A stretch of 64,000 nucleotides of DNA from Burhinus oedicnemus. Lineage: Eukaryota; Chordata; Aves; Charadriiformes; Burhinidae. Location of the stretch: the NCBI GenBank assembly GCA_008921705.1, contig VFFE01007486.1, forward strand, positions 3,913,044-3,977,043. The letters run 5' to 3'. A program made the position numbers and the translations under genes. Positions within the stretch are counted from its first letter, which is position 1. Every line of letters begins with the position of its first letter. Below, piece by piece: positions 12,650 through 23,947 of the stretch. Below the pieces are notes generated by a model. It made no database searches and was not told the origin of the DNA. It saw only the letters and a program-made list of their open reading frames with translations.

Positions 12650-13120
12650 GAATCATAAAATCATGGAATTGCTTAGGTTGGAACAGACCTTTAAGATTGA
12701 GCCCAACCTTTAACCTAGCACTGCCAAGTCCACCACTAAACTATGTCCTTGAGTGCCACATCTACACCTTTTTAAAGTACCTCCAGGGATGGAGACTCGA
12801 ACATTTCCCGCGGCAGCCTGTTCCAATGCTTGACAGCCCTTTCGGTGAAGAAATTTTTCCTAATATCCAATCTAAACCTCCCCTGGCGCAACTTGAGGGT
12901 ATTCCCTCTTGTCCTATCACTTGTTACTTGGGAGAAGAGACCGACCCCCACCTGGCTACAACCTCCTTTCAGGTAGTTGTAGAGAGTGATCAGGTCTCCC
13001 CTCAGCCTCCTTTTCTCCAGGCTAAACAACCCCACTTCCCTCAGCTGCTCCTCATAAGGCTTGTTCTCGAGACCCTTCACCTTCGTTGTCTTTCTTTGGA
13101 CACGCTCCAGCACCTCAATT
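12650..13120 (-). mobile_element. CR1 LINE 3' fragment
   Basis: A minus-oriented, 5'-truncated CR1 copy directly behind the CRPPA CpG island. Its 3' terminus appears on the plus strand as agaatcataaaatcatgg followed by gcttaggttggaacagacc. On the minus strand it encodes [18 protein letters not shown], then [27 protein letters not shown], then [25 protein letters not shown], the conserved C-terminal tail of the CR1 reverse transcriptase ORF. The open frame is still about 130 codons long, suggesting a fairly young copy, but it lacks the catalytic reverse transcriptase core and cannot be mobile. Confidence 0.92.
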
Positions 13121-13369
13121 AGGTGGCAGAGGAGGCACAGCCCAAGGAGGAGGGGACTGGCTAAGCACGACACCAGGTTGCACATTTGTAATCAGCAAAG
13201 CAGGTCTCGGGTTGATATGTCTGGCTTCAGTGTACATCTTAGGCTGTAACTTGAGTGTATTTAAATACTGTTGCTACATTCTGTCATCATCTGAAAGTTT
13301 TGGACATCTCACTGTGAAGATAGCCTTGCAAACCTAAAAGAACTATTGTGAGCTGCTTGCTGCTTATCA
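13121..13369. other. intergenic spacer after CR1
   Basis: Short unremarkable stretch between the CR1 copy and the GC-rich repeat-like block. The first 60 or so bases may still be worn CR1. Confidence 0.5.
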
Positions 13370-13665
13370 GGGAGCAGTGAGGGCTCCAAAAGGCAAGGGG
13401 AGCCAGGAGCGGAGCACAATATCGAGGCAGGCAAGAGCAGTACCCTCACCAACAAGGAACCAGCATGCTAAGCATGAGTCAGGGGCAGGATTGGGCCCTC
13501 CAGGTCAGGCACAGTCCAGTGATCACCTGGCAAGGTCTCTGAGGCGGCAGGTCCCAGGGCAAGCCAGGAAGTGAAGCTAGTGGGTGCAGGTCAGGGAGGC
13601 ACCAGACCAGGTGCAGACATAGGGAACAACAGTAAAGGCTCTGCTTCAAAGTAGCTCCCAAGGGA
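13370..13665. repeat. unclassified GC-rich interspersed repeat
   Basis: About 300 bp of GC-rich, CpG-poor sequence made of recurring short words (aggcaggcaag, ggtcaggcac, ggtcagggaggcacc, caggtcccagg) and ending near aaaggctctgcttc. The composition stands out from its neighbours and resembles a class of GGCAGG/GGTCAGG-rich dispersed repeats I have seen in sauropsid genomes, but I cannot name the family. Confidence 0.35.
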
Positions 13666-14158
13666 AATGGAGGGTCAAGTCCTTACTTCTAGCTTTCTTC
13701 ACAACAGCTGTTCTCAGTGGAAGAGCTGGCTTTGGACATAGCAAGCTAAATCCTTAACCCAGCCAACTAAACTCCTTGGATGTGGGTGCCCTCAGGACCC
13801 TAACACTGTCCACTTCATCACTAGTTTTAGGAAAAAATCAGTGTCTGATATGCAGGCTGTCCTAAAATGACCAGAGGCTTTAGAGTCAGCAGGATTTTTT
13901 TATCTATTCTTTGTATCTTTGAGAAGCTAACTTATTTACAGCTTTTGGGGTTTCTCTTAGTTGTGTCAAGAGAAACCTAAGTAGAAAACATATGGAGACC
14001 TCTGAGGAGTAGGTCTGGTCAAAAAAGCAGCATGGAAGGAAGTTGATATGTCCCAGCTGGGCTGCTTTGCCAGTGCCAGCTGTGGACTGCCATAAAATGA
14101 TTATACGCGATCACAGAGACATCATAAATAGCAGTCATACAATAGAAGTGAAGTGATC

Positions 14159-14210
14159 CCTGCTAGCAAAGGCAGAGTTTGCAGGTATCCTTGATACCTG
14201 CAATAGCAGG
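14159..14210. repeat. nested inverted repeat
   Basis: A perfect 11-bp inverted repeat (TTGCAGGTATC at 14179-14189 and GATACCTGCAA at 14193-14203) with a 3-base loop. It is flanked by an outer complementary pair CCTGCTA (14159-14165) and TAGCAGG (14204-14210). The outer arms are separated from the inner stem by 13 bases on one side only, so it is not a regular pre-miRNA shape. Confidence 0.7.
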
Positions 14211-17200
14211 AAGGTCCTGGAAAATTGGACAGTACAGTGAAGAACATAGGCACTTTACGTACAGAGGTTCCTTGACAGTTAAAACAATGGACAGAAATCA
14301 CATCATCTAGAACCATGCAATGGAGCATGAGAGGGACTGACAGCAAATAAAAGGAAAACATGTTAAATGAACACACAGATATGCCTTCTAGATAATGATG
14401 TCTCCAGAAGTTTCTGTAAGGAACAAATGTACTATCATGGGCATTGAAGGAAATGGGCATGTAAAAAAGGGGTAAGAATCTGAGTTATACAGCTTGCTGA
14501 AGAACTTCTGGAATGGAGACCCCTTTCACCAGTGAAAGCATTAGCTAGAAGTTGAACTGCCTTTCTCCTGACAAGTGTTGGTCTCATTGTCTACAAGACT
14601 GTTAATTGTGGGATTTATTTTAGAAAATCTATTGGCTCAGGAGCTGTGTTTACATGTTTCTTTTCCTTTTCGGTGGGTCTTATATTTTCTCTTCTTTGAA
14701 AGTATTTCTCTACACCTAATTCCTGACTGATGACAGAGGTTTGTTTCTTGTCTCTTTTCAGGACTTCCAAGTTTGCCCTGACTCTTCCCCTCTGTGCTGT
14801 CCATTCAGCATCACTTCTTTGTTATCAGACGCCCAAAATGAAATTTTCGTCTTAAGGTAGGCACCTCCAGCATCTACAATCACCTTGGATCACATAGGCT
14901 ACATTATTCTGACTTTTTCTTCCAGCAGTTCTATACAAACTTGTTCATGCAGCATTCCCATTTTTTCTTTTTTTTCAGTGTAACAGATGTTCTGAATTCC
15001 TGACTCAGGTCTTCATACTTCCATTCCTAAAGAGCTTTAATCTAGTCAACTGTAGCTGATTTTCCAGACTTTTTCCTTGTTTGCATTATTATAAACATCA
15101 AAATAAAGTCTTTTTAGTTCCCATAGCTCCTCCCACTGTACATTAGTTGTGACGGGTAGGTAAGTAGGATGTTCCCAAGCATAAACACAACCTCTGGAAC
15201 TGTTTTTCCCTTCCTTCTTGACATTACAGTTTTGCAGTTCTTCCCCCACTCCAACAGTCTGTTGTGCCTAGTACTTTCTCTCTTGCCCAGCCAGTGTTGC
15301 ACCACTTAATTTCTTCATGCATATTTATTTCTTCTGTGAAGGATAAAAAGGCAAGAGAGATTGAGGAAAGAGGATCATATGCCAAAATTGGTTCTGCTAT
15401 CATTCTGAAGTCCATTTTCCTTATTATGCTAGGTGGACGAGGCTTGATGTGTCCAAAAGAAATTATGTTTAATAATAACTTTCGATGGATGCAGACTTCA
15501 GCATCCTCAAATATGTTGTATATTTATGGTGAGATTTGATGATCCAGCCAAACAGCACTTTGAAGCTGCTTTTGACTGCACTGGAATGTCGGATGCTGCA
15601 GAAGTTTTCATGCTTTCCACAGTTCCTATGGAGTCAAAATATTCTTGTCTTGTGTTGATAGCACCTGTTAGTTCAAGAAGCCCTTCACTATAGATTCTTG
15701 AGGTCTCGGTTAGACTGAGCTTGTTACTGCTATTTCTCCTTTTATTTTCTGTTTTCTTAGACAGTGATATGGAAAGAAGAGCATATTTAACATCATTATC
15801 AATTTACGCTGTCTTAGCTTGAGTTAGGAAAATTGGGATTTTCGGTTTTACATCTTTTTAATATTCACTTGATAATAACATGCGATGAAACACAGTGGCA
15901 TTTTGTGAATACATAATTTGCTTCAGTTCCATTCCATTTTGCATTTTTTATTGAATCAATCTAATAATTTCCTTACTGTGCATATATGTGCATGCTTATA
16001 TATAAGCATTTGAAGTGGAGTAAAAAGTAAATTCACATATACTGAGAGAACAATTTTTACACAGTTTTTAATTGGATAAAGAGGGACAGAGGGAACATTT
16101 TTTCCTCAAAGCAAATAAAGAGCAGGCTAATCCATCATTTCTATGTAGGGATATAACATCTGAAACCACAATAGTAATTTGCAATTATGCGGTAAATATG
16201 CCAATCATATGTTTGAAAAAAATGTGGGTTTTTTTTCCTTTTTTACTGAAGAAAGAAGATATGTACAAATTGGAATCAAATTACAGAATTGAAATTCACC
16301 TGAAAATTTGACTGGTGGGAAAAAAAAAATATCCATCTGTTTCTATGACTGAAACTTGTGTTTCCAGAGAACATTAAATTATTGGACTGGTAGAAATTAT
16401 ACTGAAAGATTTTTGTGAAAAATGAGTAAAAAGAGTAAAATTTCTTAATTAGAAATTGCATTTGAGTCTTCTGTAGATGTGGTGTAAATTAACTGAGAAA
16501 TTGTCTATCCTTTTTTCAAAGTAATTTCTAAGCTCTTGAAGAATTTTGTTCTTAATGCAGGCAAAATAAGATTAATGTACCTTTTCTTGAGCAGCAGCAA
16601 GGTTCACTGTTGTGTGTTTTAAAGCAAAATGAATACAATCAACATTTTGCAAATTAAAGTGAGTTGTAAAAGCAAAATTACAAAAAAATACAATACTTCC
16701 TACTATGGAAGTGCAAGATCTGTGCAAGACAATATAAAGCTAAAAAATTTTAAAATCTTGAGAGCCATTCTTGCAGCTAACACAGTATCTGCAGCATTCT
16801 GAGCAGTGATGCAGGCTTCTAGCCAGAACCTTCTGTTCACAGGATTGTATTTCACTGATTTTATCCATATATATAAGTTATTACTTCAGGGGTGGCAAGC
16901 CATAAAATGAACATCCAGAGCTGTAAGTAAGCAAGTGGAATGTCAGTTCTCCTTAGAGAGTTTTTCTGTTCAAGTAGGATAGCAGTCTTGGCTTTTTTTA
17001 AGTCACCAATAGCTGTCTCTAATTGTTGAAGTCACTGTTTACAGAGACACACACGGGTTTTTTGCATATCTAAAGAGATTAGAAAGTCCCAAAAAAGCCA
17101 GTATTTCAGGTTTTGTCTGGCATGTCTGATCTCAAAGTCTCAGGCTTCATCATCATTTCTACATCTACATATGAAAAAAAAATAAAATTGAGAAAGCGTA

Positions 17201-20200
17201 GTCTGGGTAGGTATTTTGTTTCCAGATATTTTATTTCAGTTCTGATTGATCACTAGAAAAAATAATCGTGACAGTTTTATGCTCTTCACAATCTTTTACT
17301 TATTGCCTGCGACTGAGACCTAATCGACCCTCCACATAGTCCTTTTGGACTGACTTACATCTTCGCTGTTTCAGTCTTTGTTGCACAGCAGCTGCCTCAG
17401 AGTATTTGCTCGTTGGTGACAGTGCTTCCCAAGTCAGTATCATGTCATAGGGAACATATAGCTTGAGGCACTATAATAGTGGAATGTTGAAAAAGGCAAA
17501 ACTGTTTTTCCTCCAAATCATAATTAACACTTTTGAGGAAATCTTATCTTATTTCATATTAGCATATTTTTATGTTAGTATTTTTACAAATGTGATTGCA
17601 AAGGCTTATTTCTTGCTCTGAGATTCTTTGATGAAAGATGCTATAGATGTGTGGAATACTTTACATAAAGTGTTGTGCTATTGATTTGCTCCTATTGCTA
17701 TGTGGAACTAAGATCAAAACAGCATGTATTCAGCAAGGGAGTTACGCACATGCATAACTTAAATTATGTAAATAGTTGACTATCAAATATCAAAGAGTGC
17801 TTACATGCCTAATATACAGTGTGCATAGAATCACCTATAGATCAGATCCCTAAGGGGAATTCTAAGTGCTATTGTCTTCATATGCAGTTCTGCAAAATAT
17901 TTCTGCTGTATGTTTTTGATTTTTGAAAAAATGATGTAACAAGCTGTAAAGTAGAAGTGTCCCATGATTTTTGGTTTATTAATAGTTGAAGCATAAACAG
18001 AGAATATGCATGCTACAAATTTAAAGGAAATGTGGTCTCTGAACACAATGGAGTGTTTTCGTACTTGAACATCATTGTAGGTAAGTATTGAGAAACATAT
18101 GTTGAGTTTCACCTGTTGTATCATGTGTTTCATGTCACACCTTTGGCATTGTTTTACACGGTTCTGGTAGGTAAATTTCTTCTAGAGTCTATGAATACTT
18201 GATGCACAGAGGAAGTATCTTGCTTCTGTGCAAATGCTGGAAAACAAATTGACAGAGATTTCATTTGATGTTTGACACACATTTTAAAGCTTCACCCTAA
18301 AATGTTATATTCTCCCTGGAGTGTTTATCTATTCTGTACTCGATAGTCCTTTAGGCTATTTCTCTGGGCTATGGAAGGTTAGTTCAAGAGCTTATGAATA
18401 TTTTGTCTACACAAAGTAAAAGTATTTAAAGATACGGGAATTACCTCATAGTATCTAACCCAGTACTTCATGAGAGTGAGAGCCCATGATTGCAGGAGTT
18501 TCTGTGAAATTCAGAAAGGTTAAAGACTTGGAAGAAAGTCTTCTACTGCTTTGGGGAACGCTTTGGCAAGTAGGTGATGAGGTGGAGGCCTCATGTAATT
18601 TTTCATTAGAAATAAACACTTGGCTCCAGAAGGGTCTTCATAGGTTCTAGGTATGTTGATCAGGTCTGCTCTAGCTTTAACATCAGCATTTATTGTGCTG
18701 GTTCATAGGGACTGTGTTTTAGGGTGTTTGACTGTCAGAGTGCATTGTATGGTGACGCTAACAAAGATTAAGCGTGGAAGTTGAGGGAGAGAAATCCCAG
18801 AGGCTGTTTTCCACTGTCACTGTGACTTAACAGCAGGCGCCAGCCATTAGGATACTGCCCTATCATCTCAGTGAAAAAAGAAATGTTTTATTTATTCTTT
18901 TTTGACAAGTGTCCAGTTGTGACTGGAGAAACAGTTACCTTTGAGGAAATACTGATGGTAGTTTCCTTTTCCCAAAAGGATTCAAAGCAGAGATTGTGTA
19001 TGAACTGATTAAATATGTGGTATTAAACCACAAGTTTGTTTTAATTTTGGTGTGTGCATATTAGCATGCCATGTTTTATTGCTTTGCCATGTTCTCTGTT
19101 ATCTCCATGGAATGTTTGTGAAGGAATGTGAAACAATTCAGCAAACTTAAAGTGATGGAGAGAATCAAATAACACCAATGAAAATTTTCAGATTTGCTAT
19201 GAATAGGAGTACAAGCTTTATTATTTATTACTACACTGAAAGTATTGCTTCTGCATCTCTTGTTGTGTTAATGGTCCTTACCCTTAGAATGCCAGGAATG
19301 TTATTCATTAGTCTCATGTCTGAAGAACATACATGAACCCAGTTTGCCAGAGTTCATACAGGAGGGGTTCCATCCATGTAAGTTTTTACTTAACAAATGA
19401 AGACTGGTCCTAGCTATACCACCAGGGACTGAAATTGCAGCAGGTAAGAGAGGATACTATCCAACACAAAAATTGGACTTAGCTTTCATTGTGGATTTGC
19501 ATGGTATACATTAGACAAAACAATAATGTGGAGCTGATTCATTTTTCTCCTCTTCTTTTGAATTTTTAATCTTATATTCTAAACATTTTGGCAGTTTGTA
19601 AGGGAAGTGCTCTAAAATGCAGCCTGCCTCGTGGAAAGGTTTGTGAATCTTTTTTCTCTTTCTAAACAGTTGCTTTATAGTGAGCAAAACCTGCAGGATG
19701 ATGAAAAATGGTAGTCCTGTTCTAATCCTTTGCCTCATCCTTTGCTGGCTCATCCAGTTCTAGCATGAAAATGTCAGATTGGAAAGGGTCAGTCCTTTGA
19801 TCCTGTTCAGTTTTCAGAAAGATCAAGGTTTCAGATTTTTCCCAACTGCAGCAATGTGGCTACCTGTCATCCAGCAATTATACAGAGACTCGGCCTGTTT
19901 AACATTTACCACTGAGAAACCATCAAAGGTTAACCATTTTCCAACATACTAATCTAGCTGGATGCAAACCAACTACTTAATGAAAAATGCTCTGTATCCT
20001 GTTACTGTTTTTCTGAGTAATGCAGTCCAACTCATCTTACTTTAAAAATTCTTCCTGACATTTACCTGTGGCAGTACAGTTGTGTTTCCACACATATTCT
20101 TTTCTTCAGTACTGAACACTTCAGAAAATGGATTAAGGCATCCTTTTTTTTATTTCTTTTTTTGTTGTTGTTGGAACAGAATTGTGGGACAAGTGACCTA

Positions 20201-20654
20201 ACTACTGGAAAGAAAAGAGTTTGGTCACTGAGACACCATGGGAAAGAGGATTTAGATTTTGCCAAAGCCAGAAGTTTCAAAGTGGAGCACAGAAGCAGGC
20301 AGATTTGCAAGGGGCTGTAGTATTTGAGTAGATAAAGAGTACCACAAAGTGCTGCATTCTTTAGTTAAGATTCAGACAGTGGCTTCAATGGTCTGTCTAA
20401 TGAGGGCTTTTATGGAAGAAGTATGCAAAAAAGTATTTAATTAAGCAAATAAAAATGGAAATTCATCTTAATATTTACTTTATTCTTGGGAAAGGATGTT
20501 GCAAACATTTTCTTCTGGCAGAAATGTCAAGATTCATAACTGATTACAAAAGGTTGAAAAGAAAATATGGGGACAATAGTTGCAGAGCACCTAAAAGAGG
20601 TTTTATGGATAAATTGCTGTCTATATTCTTAATGATCTTGTTCACAAAATCAGA

Positions 20655-20681
20655 TTACCCTTACAGATTTTGTAAGGGTAA
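20655..20681. repeat. perfect 11-bp hairpin
   Basis: TTACCCTTACA at 20655-20665, loop GATTT, and its exact complement TGTAAGGGTAA at 20671-20681. No T run follows on the plus strand and no gene ends here, so it is not a terminator; function unknown. Confidence 0.75.
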
Positions 20682-21554
20682 CACTGAGAGGGAATCTACT
20701 GATAGGTTTTATGTAGGTTGTAAGCAGGATTTTGAGCCAAATTCTTCAACAAGGAAGTCTAGTTGTGTGGTAGACTGGTAGCTTTCTAAGAAATTTGTAT
20801 GTGAACCTTTTCAGCTTAGGCAGTATTCTTTCTCCTCAGAAAGAGGAAGCTGTGGTTGCCCACCAGAAAATACAACCAATGCAGTGAAACATGAGTTTCT
20901 GTGAAGATGTCAGATTCTGAAGTCTCCCTGGCTTGCCCTGGTTTTGTATGGAATGTGTGGATGGTACAGACACACTGTGCTGTGTATTCTTCACTTTGAA
21001 TGGGAGGAGAAGACACAGACAGTCAGAAATGGTTATCTACCATGTGAACTTAGTCCTAGTACCCTACTAAATCCCAAGGGTAGCACGTGCATTGGCTAAT
21101 GTTTGGCTTCACAATCTGCAGACAGAACAAGTCTTTTGAAGTCTCATGAAAAGTAGGGATGATCAGAAGAAAATGAAGGACATGCAGCACATGCTGTTCT
21201 CCACATGTCATTTGTTCCATTTTTTTTGATCCATTTTCTTTTCTTTCTCCTCTTCTAGACACACCCAGATTCAGACATTTCAGTATCTGAAAATAAAAGA
21301 TGCAGTGCAGTGATACAACCTGTTCCCCACCGCTATAAGCTGTTCTGGCTACCATCCTAAAAATTGCAATAAAGATGTATAAAAGCAAAAGTTTCAGCAG
21401 GCTTTTTCAGTGGAAAAAAAAACAAACCAACAAGTGATCCTTGCTAAAACCAAAATCTTTGCAGCTTTACATTTTAGAAACACTCAGACCTCTGTTCTCC
21501 CTCCCAGCTTAATGGCCATAGGGAATCTAGAAGATCTTTCTTCAACCCATCCCA

Positions 21555-21598
21555 AAAATAAATAAATGAATAAATAAGTAAATAAATAAAATAATAAT
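21555..21598. repeat. (AAAT)n microsatellite
   Basis: About ten imperfect tandem copies of AAAT/AATA with single-base interruptions (aaatgaat, aagtaa). Confidence 0.85.
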
Positions 21599-23412
21599 CT
21601 AACAAGCAACAGATGTTTAGACTTGCTTCAGCTGCAATTAAAACAAAGTCTTTGTGCTACAGGGTCTGTTTTAAAGCTCTGCATAGTCCCTCCATTTCTC
21701 AGTGGCTGTTCTTGTGGTAGGGCTAGACAAGTACTTTTCTCCTTAGGCCCTCTCCCTCAACTCTCCACTCTTTCATATAAAAGAACTTTAATGAATGTGC
21801 CTGGTTAGCTCTTCTTTAGCCCACCAAAGCATCGGACTTCACAGACTGGTTCATGCTTTTACTAAGTTTCCTTGCAATTTCCTTACTAAGTCACTTCTCA
21901 CTGGGGCTGAGACAACAAATCAAATGTGGAACTCCTAGGTCAAATCAGAACATGACTTTTCCTCTCAGTAGTGAAAATTAAAGATTGATGCATCCAGTCA
22001 TTCTAAAAATAGATTGAAAATATTTCTGTATCAAAAAGCAAGTGTGTTGTAGTAAGTATAGTTCAGAACAGTTAAGGGTTTAAACAATGAGACAGTAATA
22101 CACTATTGTACAACTACTGAAGTAGGACAGGGGGCAAGAAATAGACAAAGTGTTCAACAAAACATTTTTAGGTGATTTAATATTTTTAACTTAAGTAAAT
22201 AGTGCCAAAGGTCACTTTTTGACAGAAGTTGTTGTTGTGGTTTAGTAAACAGAACTATATTATTGTTGCAATGTATTCTGATTTAGGCCTTTTTTCCAGG
22301 GAGCCGAATTTTTTTATTTTCCTTTATGTTCATGACGTACCATATTCCACTAACAGCCCTATTAAAGTCAGTGGTCCTGATTTTCATTTATATTAAGACA
22401 TCCTCTGTATTTCTTTGTGGTTGTATAGAGGCATTAAGAAGGCCTGAACTGCAGCTAGGTATTGTAACACTACCTCATTCACTATAATATGTTGTCAAAC
22501 CAAAGTGAGTTAAGAAAAAACAAACTCCCAAAGTGGAGTTACAATCCAGTTTTTGTAGAGATTTTTCTCAGCAATTAGTAGAAACTAGTTATTTTCATGG
22601 CACGTAGTTTGATAAGCATTAATTAAGAATGAAGAGTATTTTCTTGTCATGGAAGTACTGAGGAAGGTAGATGTTTGAATATTAACTCAGTGGTAGGCAA
22701 TATGACTTGTAAATCACACTTTTCTAGTGTGTCAGTCCACATAGCTCATACGATGAGTGAGCTGAAAGGCTGGATGTCTTTCAGAAAGATGCATGGGCAG
22801 GCGTTTTGTTGTGGGGGCGACGTTCAGGCAAAATTAACAAATCCAGTGACAGAATGTCTGCTTAACTCATAAATCTCTAGAGAATTTTCAGTTTTAGCCT
22901 CGAGCAATGTTTATATGTATGTCAGTGAACTTAAAATCAAAGCCCCTTGCCTGGCCTAAGGGAAAGGAAATGCATCATGAGAATAGGATACCTTCCAACA
23001 CTAAGGATTCCTTATAATTTTCCACTGAGCACCTCCAGGTTAATACTGTAGCAACAAGACTCTCACAGTGGAATGTGTTGAACAGTCCTTTCTTGATTAA
23101 TGCTGTACTTCTTCAGGAAGGATATAAAGGTCAAGGTTAGGAGGACTACAGTGATTTACTAGCAGAAATCTGTTAGGTATTTTGAAGGGTGTTATTCGAA
23201 TGTCTGCTTTGTTTCCAAACAAATGACTGAACTTGATTGGGTGGTTTTGATTTCAAGGCTGCTGGAAAGGAGAGAGCAACAGATTTGTTACTGTTACTAA
23301 AAAACTGAATAAGTAAACTTCTCAAGGGCCTTTCTAGTCTAGACTGCAAGTGTCAGGCCCTTCTGACTTCTGCAGTTGATAATGTATTGATGACACATAC
23401 TATCTACCACTG

Positions 23413-23947
23413 TGTTATAGTTTGAAAAACCCACAACAATTTATTGTTATTTAGACAATTACTCTATCGTCTGATGACCCCTTTGCACCCGGGAAGGGGA
23501 ATCGAAAGAAACAAGGAAACCTGAGGGTTGAAATGTAAACAGATTTAATAGAATAAGACTAAATAAATAACATTAATAATACTAAAGAACCAATGTTGAT
23601 CCTGATACCAATATAAAATATACAAGGATTATACTCAGCCAATTGTATCAGTAGGAAGCTGTGCACTCCCAGCAGTGGACAGTAAATGTCAGACACTGTG
23701 AGCACTTCGAGAGGAAGGGAAGGCCTCAGGGGTCCGGCACCAGGACAAGAAGTTCTCGGGATCACAGCCATCATGGAAGAGAGAAAATTCCTCAGCAGAC
23801 TTTCTCATTTATATTGAATGTGACGTTCATGGTATGAAATAATCCTGTTGGCCAGCTTGGGTCAAGTGCCTGGGTCTCACTCCTCCTCATCCCTGCACCT
23901 GGCTAGCTTGAAAACACGGAGACCTTGAAACCTGCATACTATAGCTG
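23413..23947 (-). mobile_element. solo LTR of an avian endogenous retrovirus (probable)
   Basis: About 535 bp that resembles avian endogenous retroviral LTRs, in minus orientation. On that strand, after a degraded start near 23947, there is a U3-like block (gacccaagctggccaac, then a run through ccatgaacgtcac), an A/T-rich TATA-like core (aatataaat, about 23808-23816), a central region and a U5-like tail ending aactataaca. The ends are near inverted repeats: TGTTATAGTT at 23413 against the complement of atactatagc at 23936-23945. No gag, pol or env sequence flanks it and I find no second LTR, so it looks like a solo LTR left by recombination. I could not find a clear target-site duplication, so the boundaries are approximate. 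The exact family is not certain. Confidence 0.6.

Larger units (their letters stand above)
13666..23412. other. intergenic, CRPPA to SOSTDC1, no gene seen
   Basis: About 9.7 kb of A/T-rich sequence between the CRPPA 5' end and the LTR element. All open frames are short, unsupported by splice sites with conserved coding content, and often mirrored on the other strand. It contains two perfect hairpins (14179-14203 and 20655-20681) and an AAAT microsatellite. I see no tRNA or other structured RNA gene. Confidence 0.6.

Noticed and set aside
12772..13185. 137-codon minus-strand frame as a host gene
   Set aside because: CR1 ORF tail; lacks the catalytic core and a host promoter.
14159..14210. microRNA precursor
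   Set aside because: The continuous stem is only 11 bp and the outer arms are offset by 13 bases, so no 22-base duplex can form.
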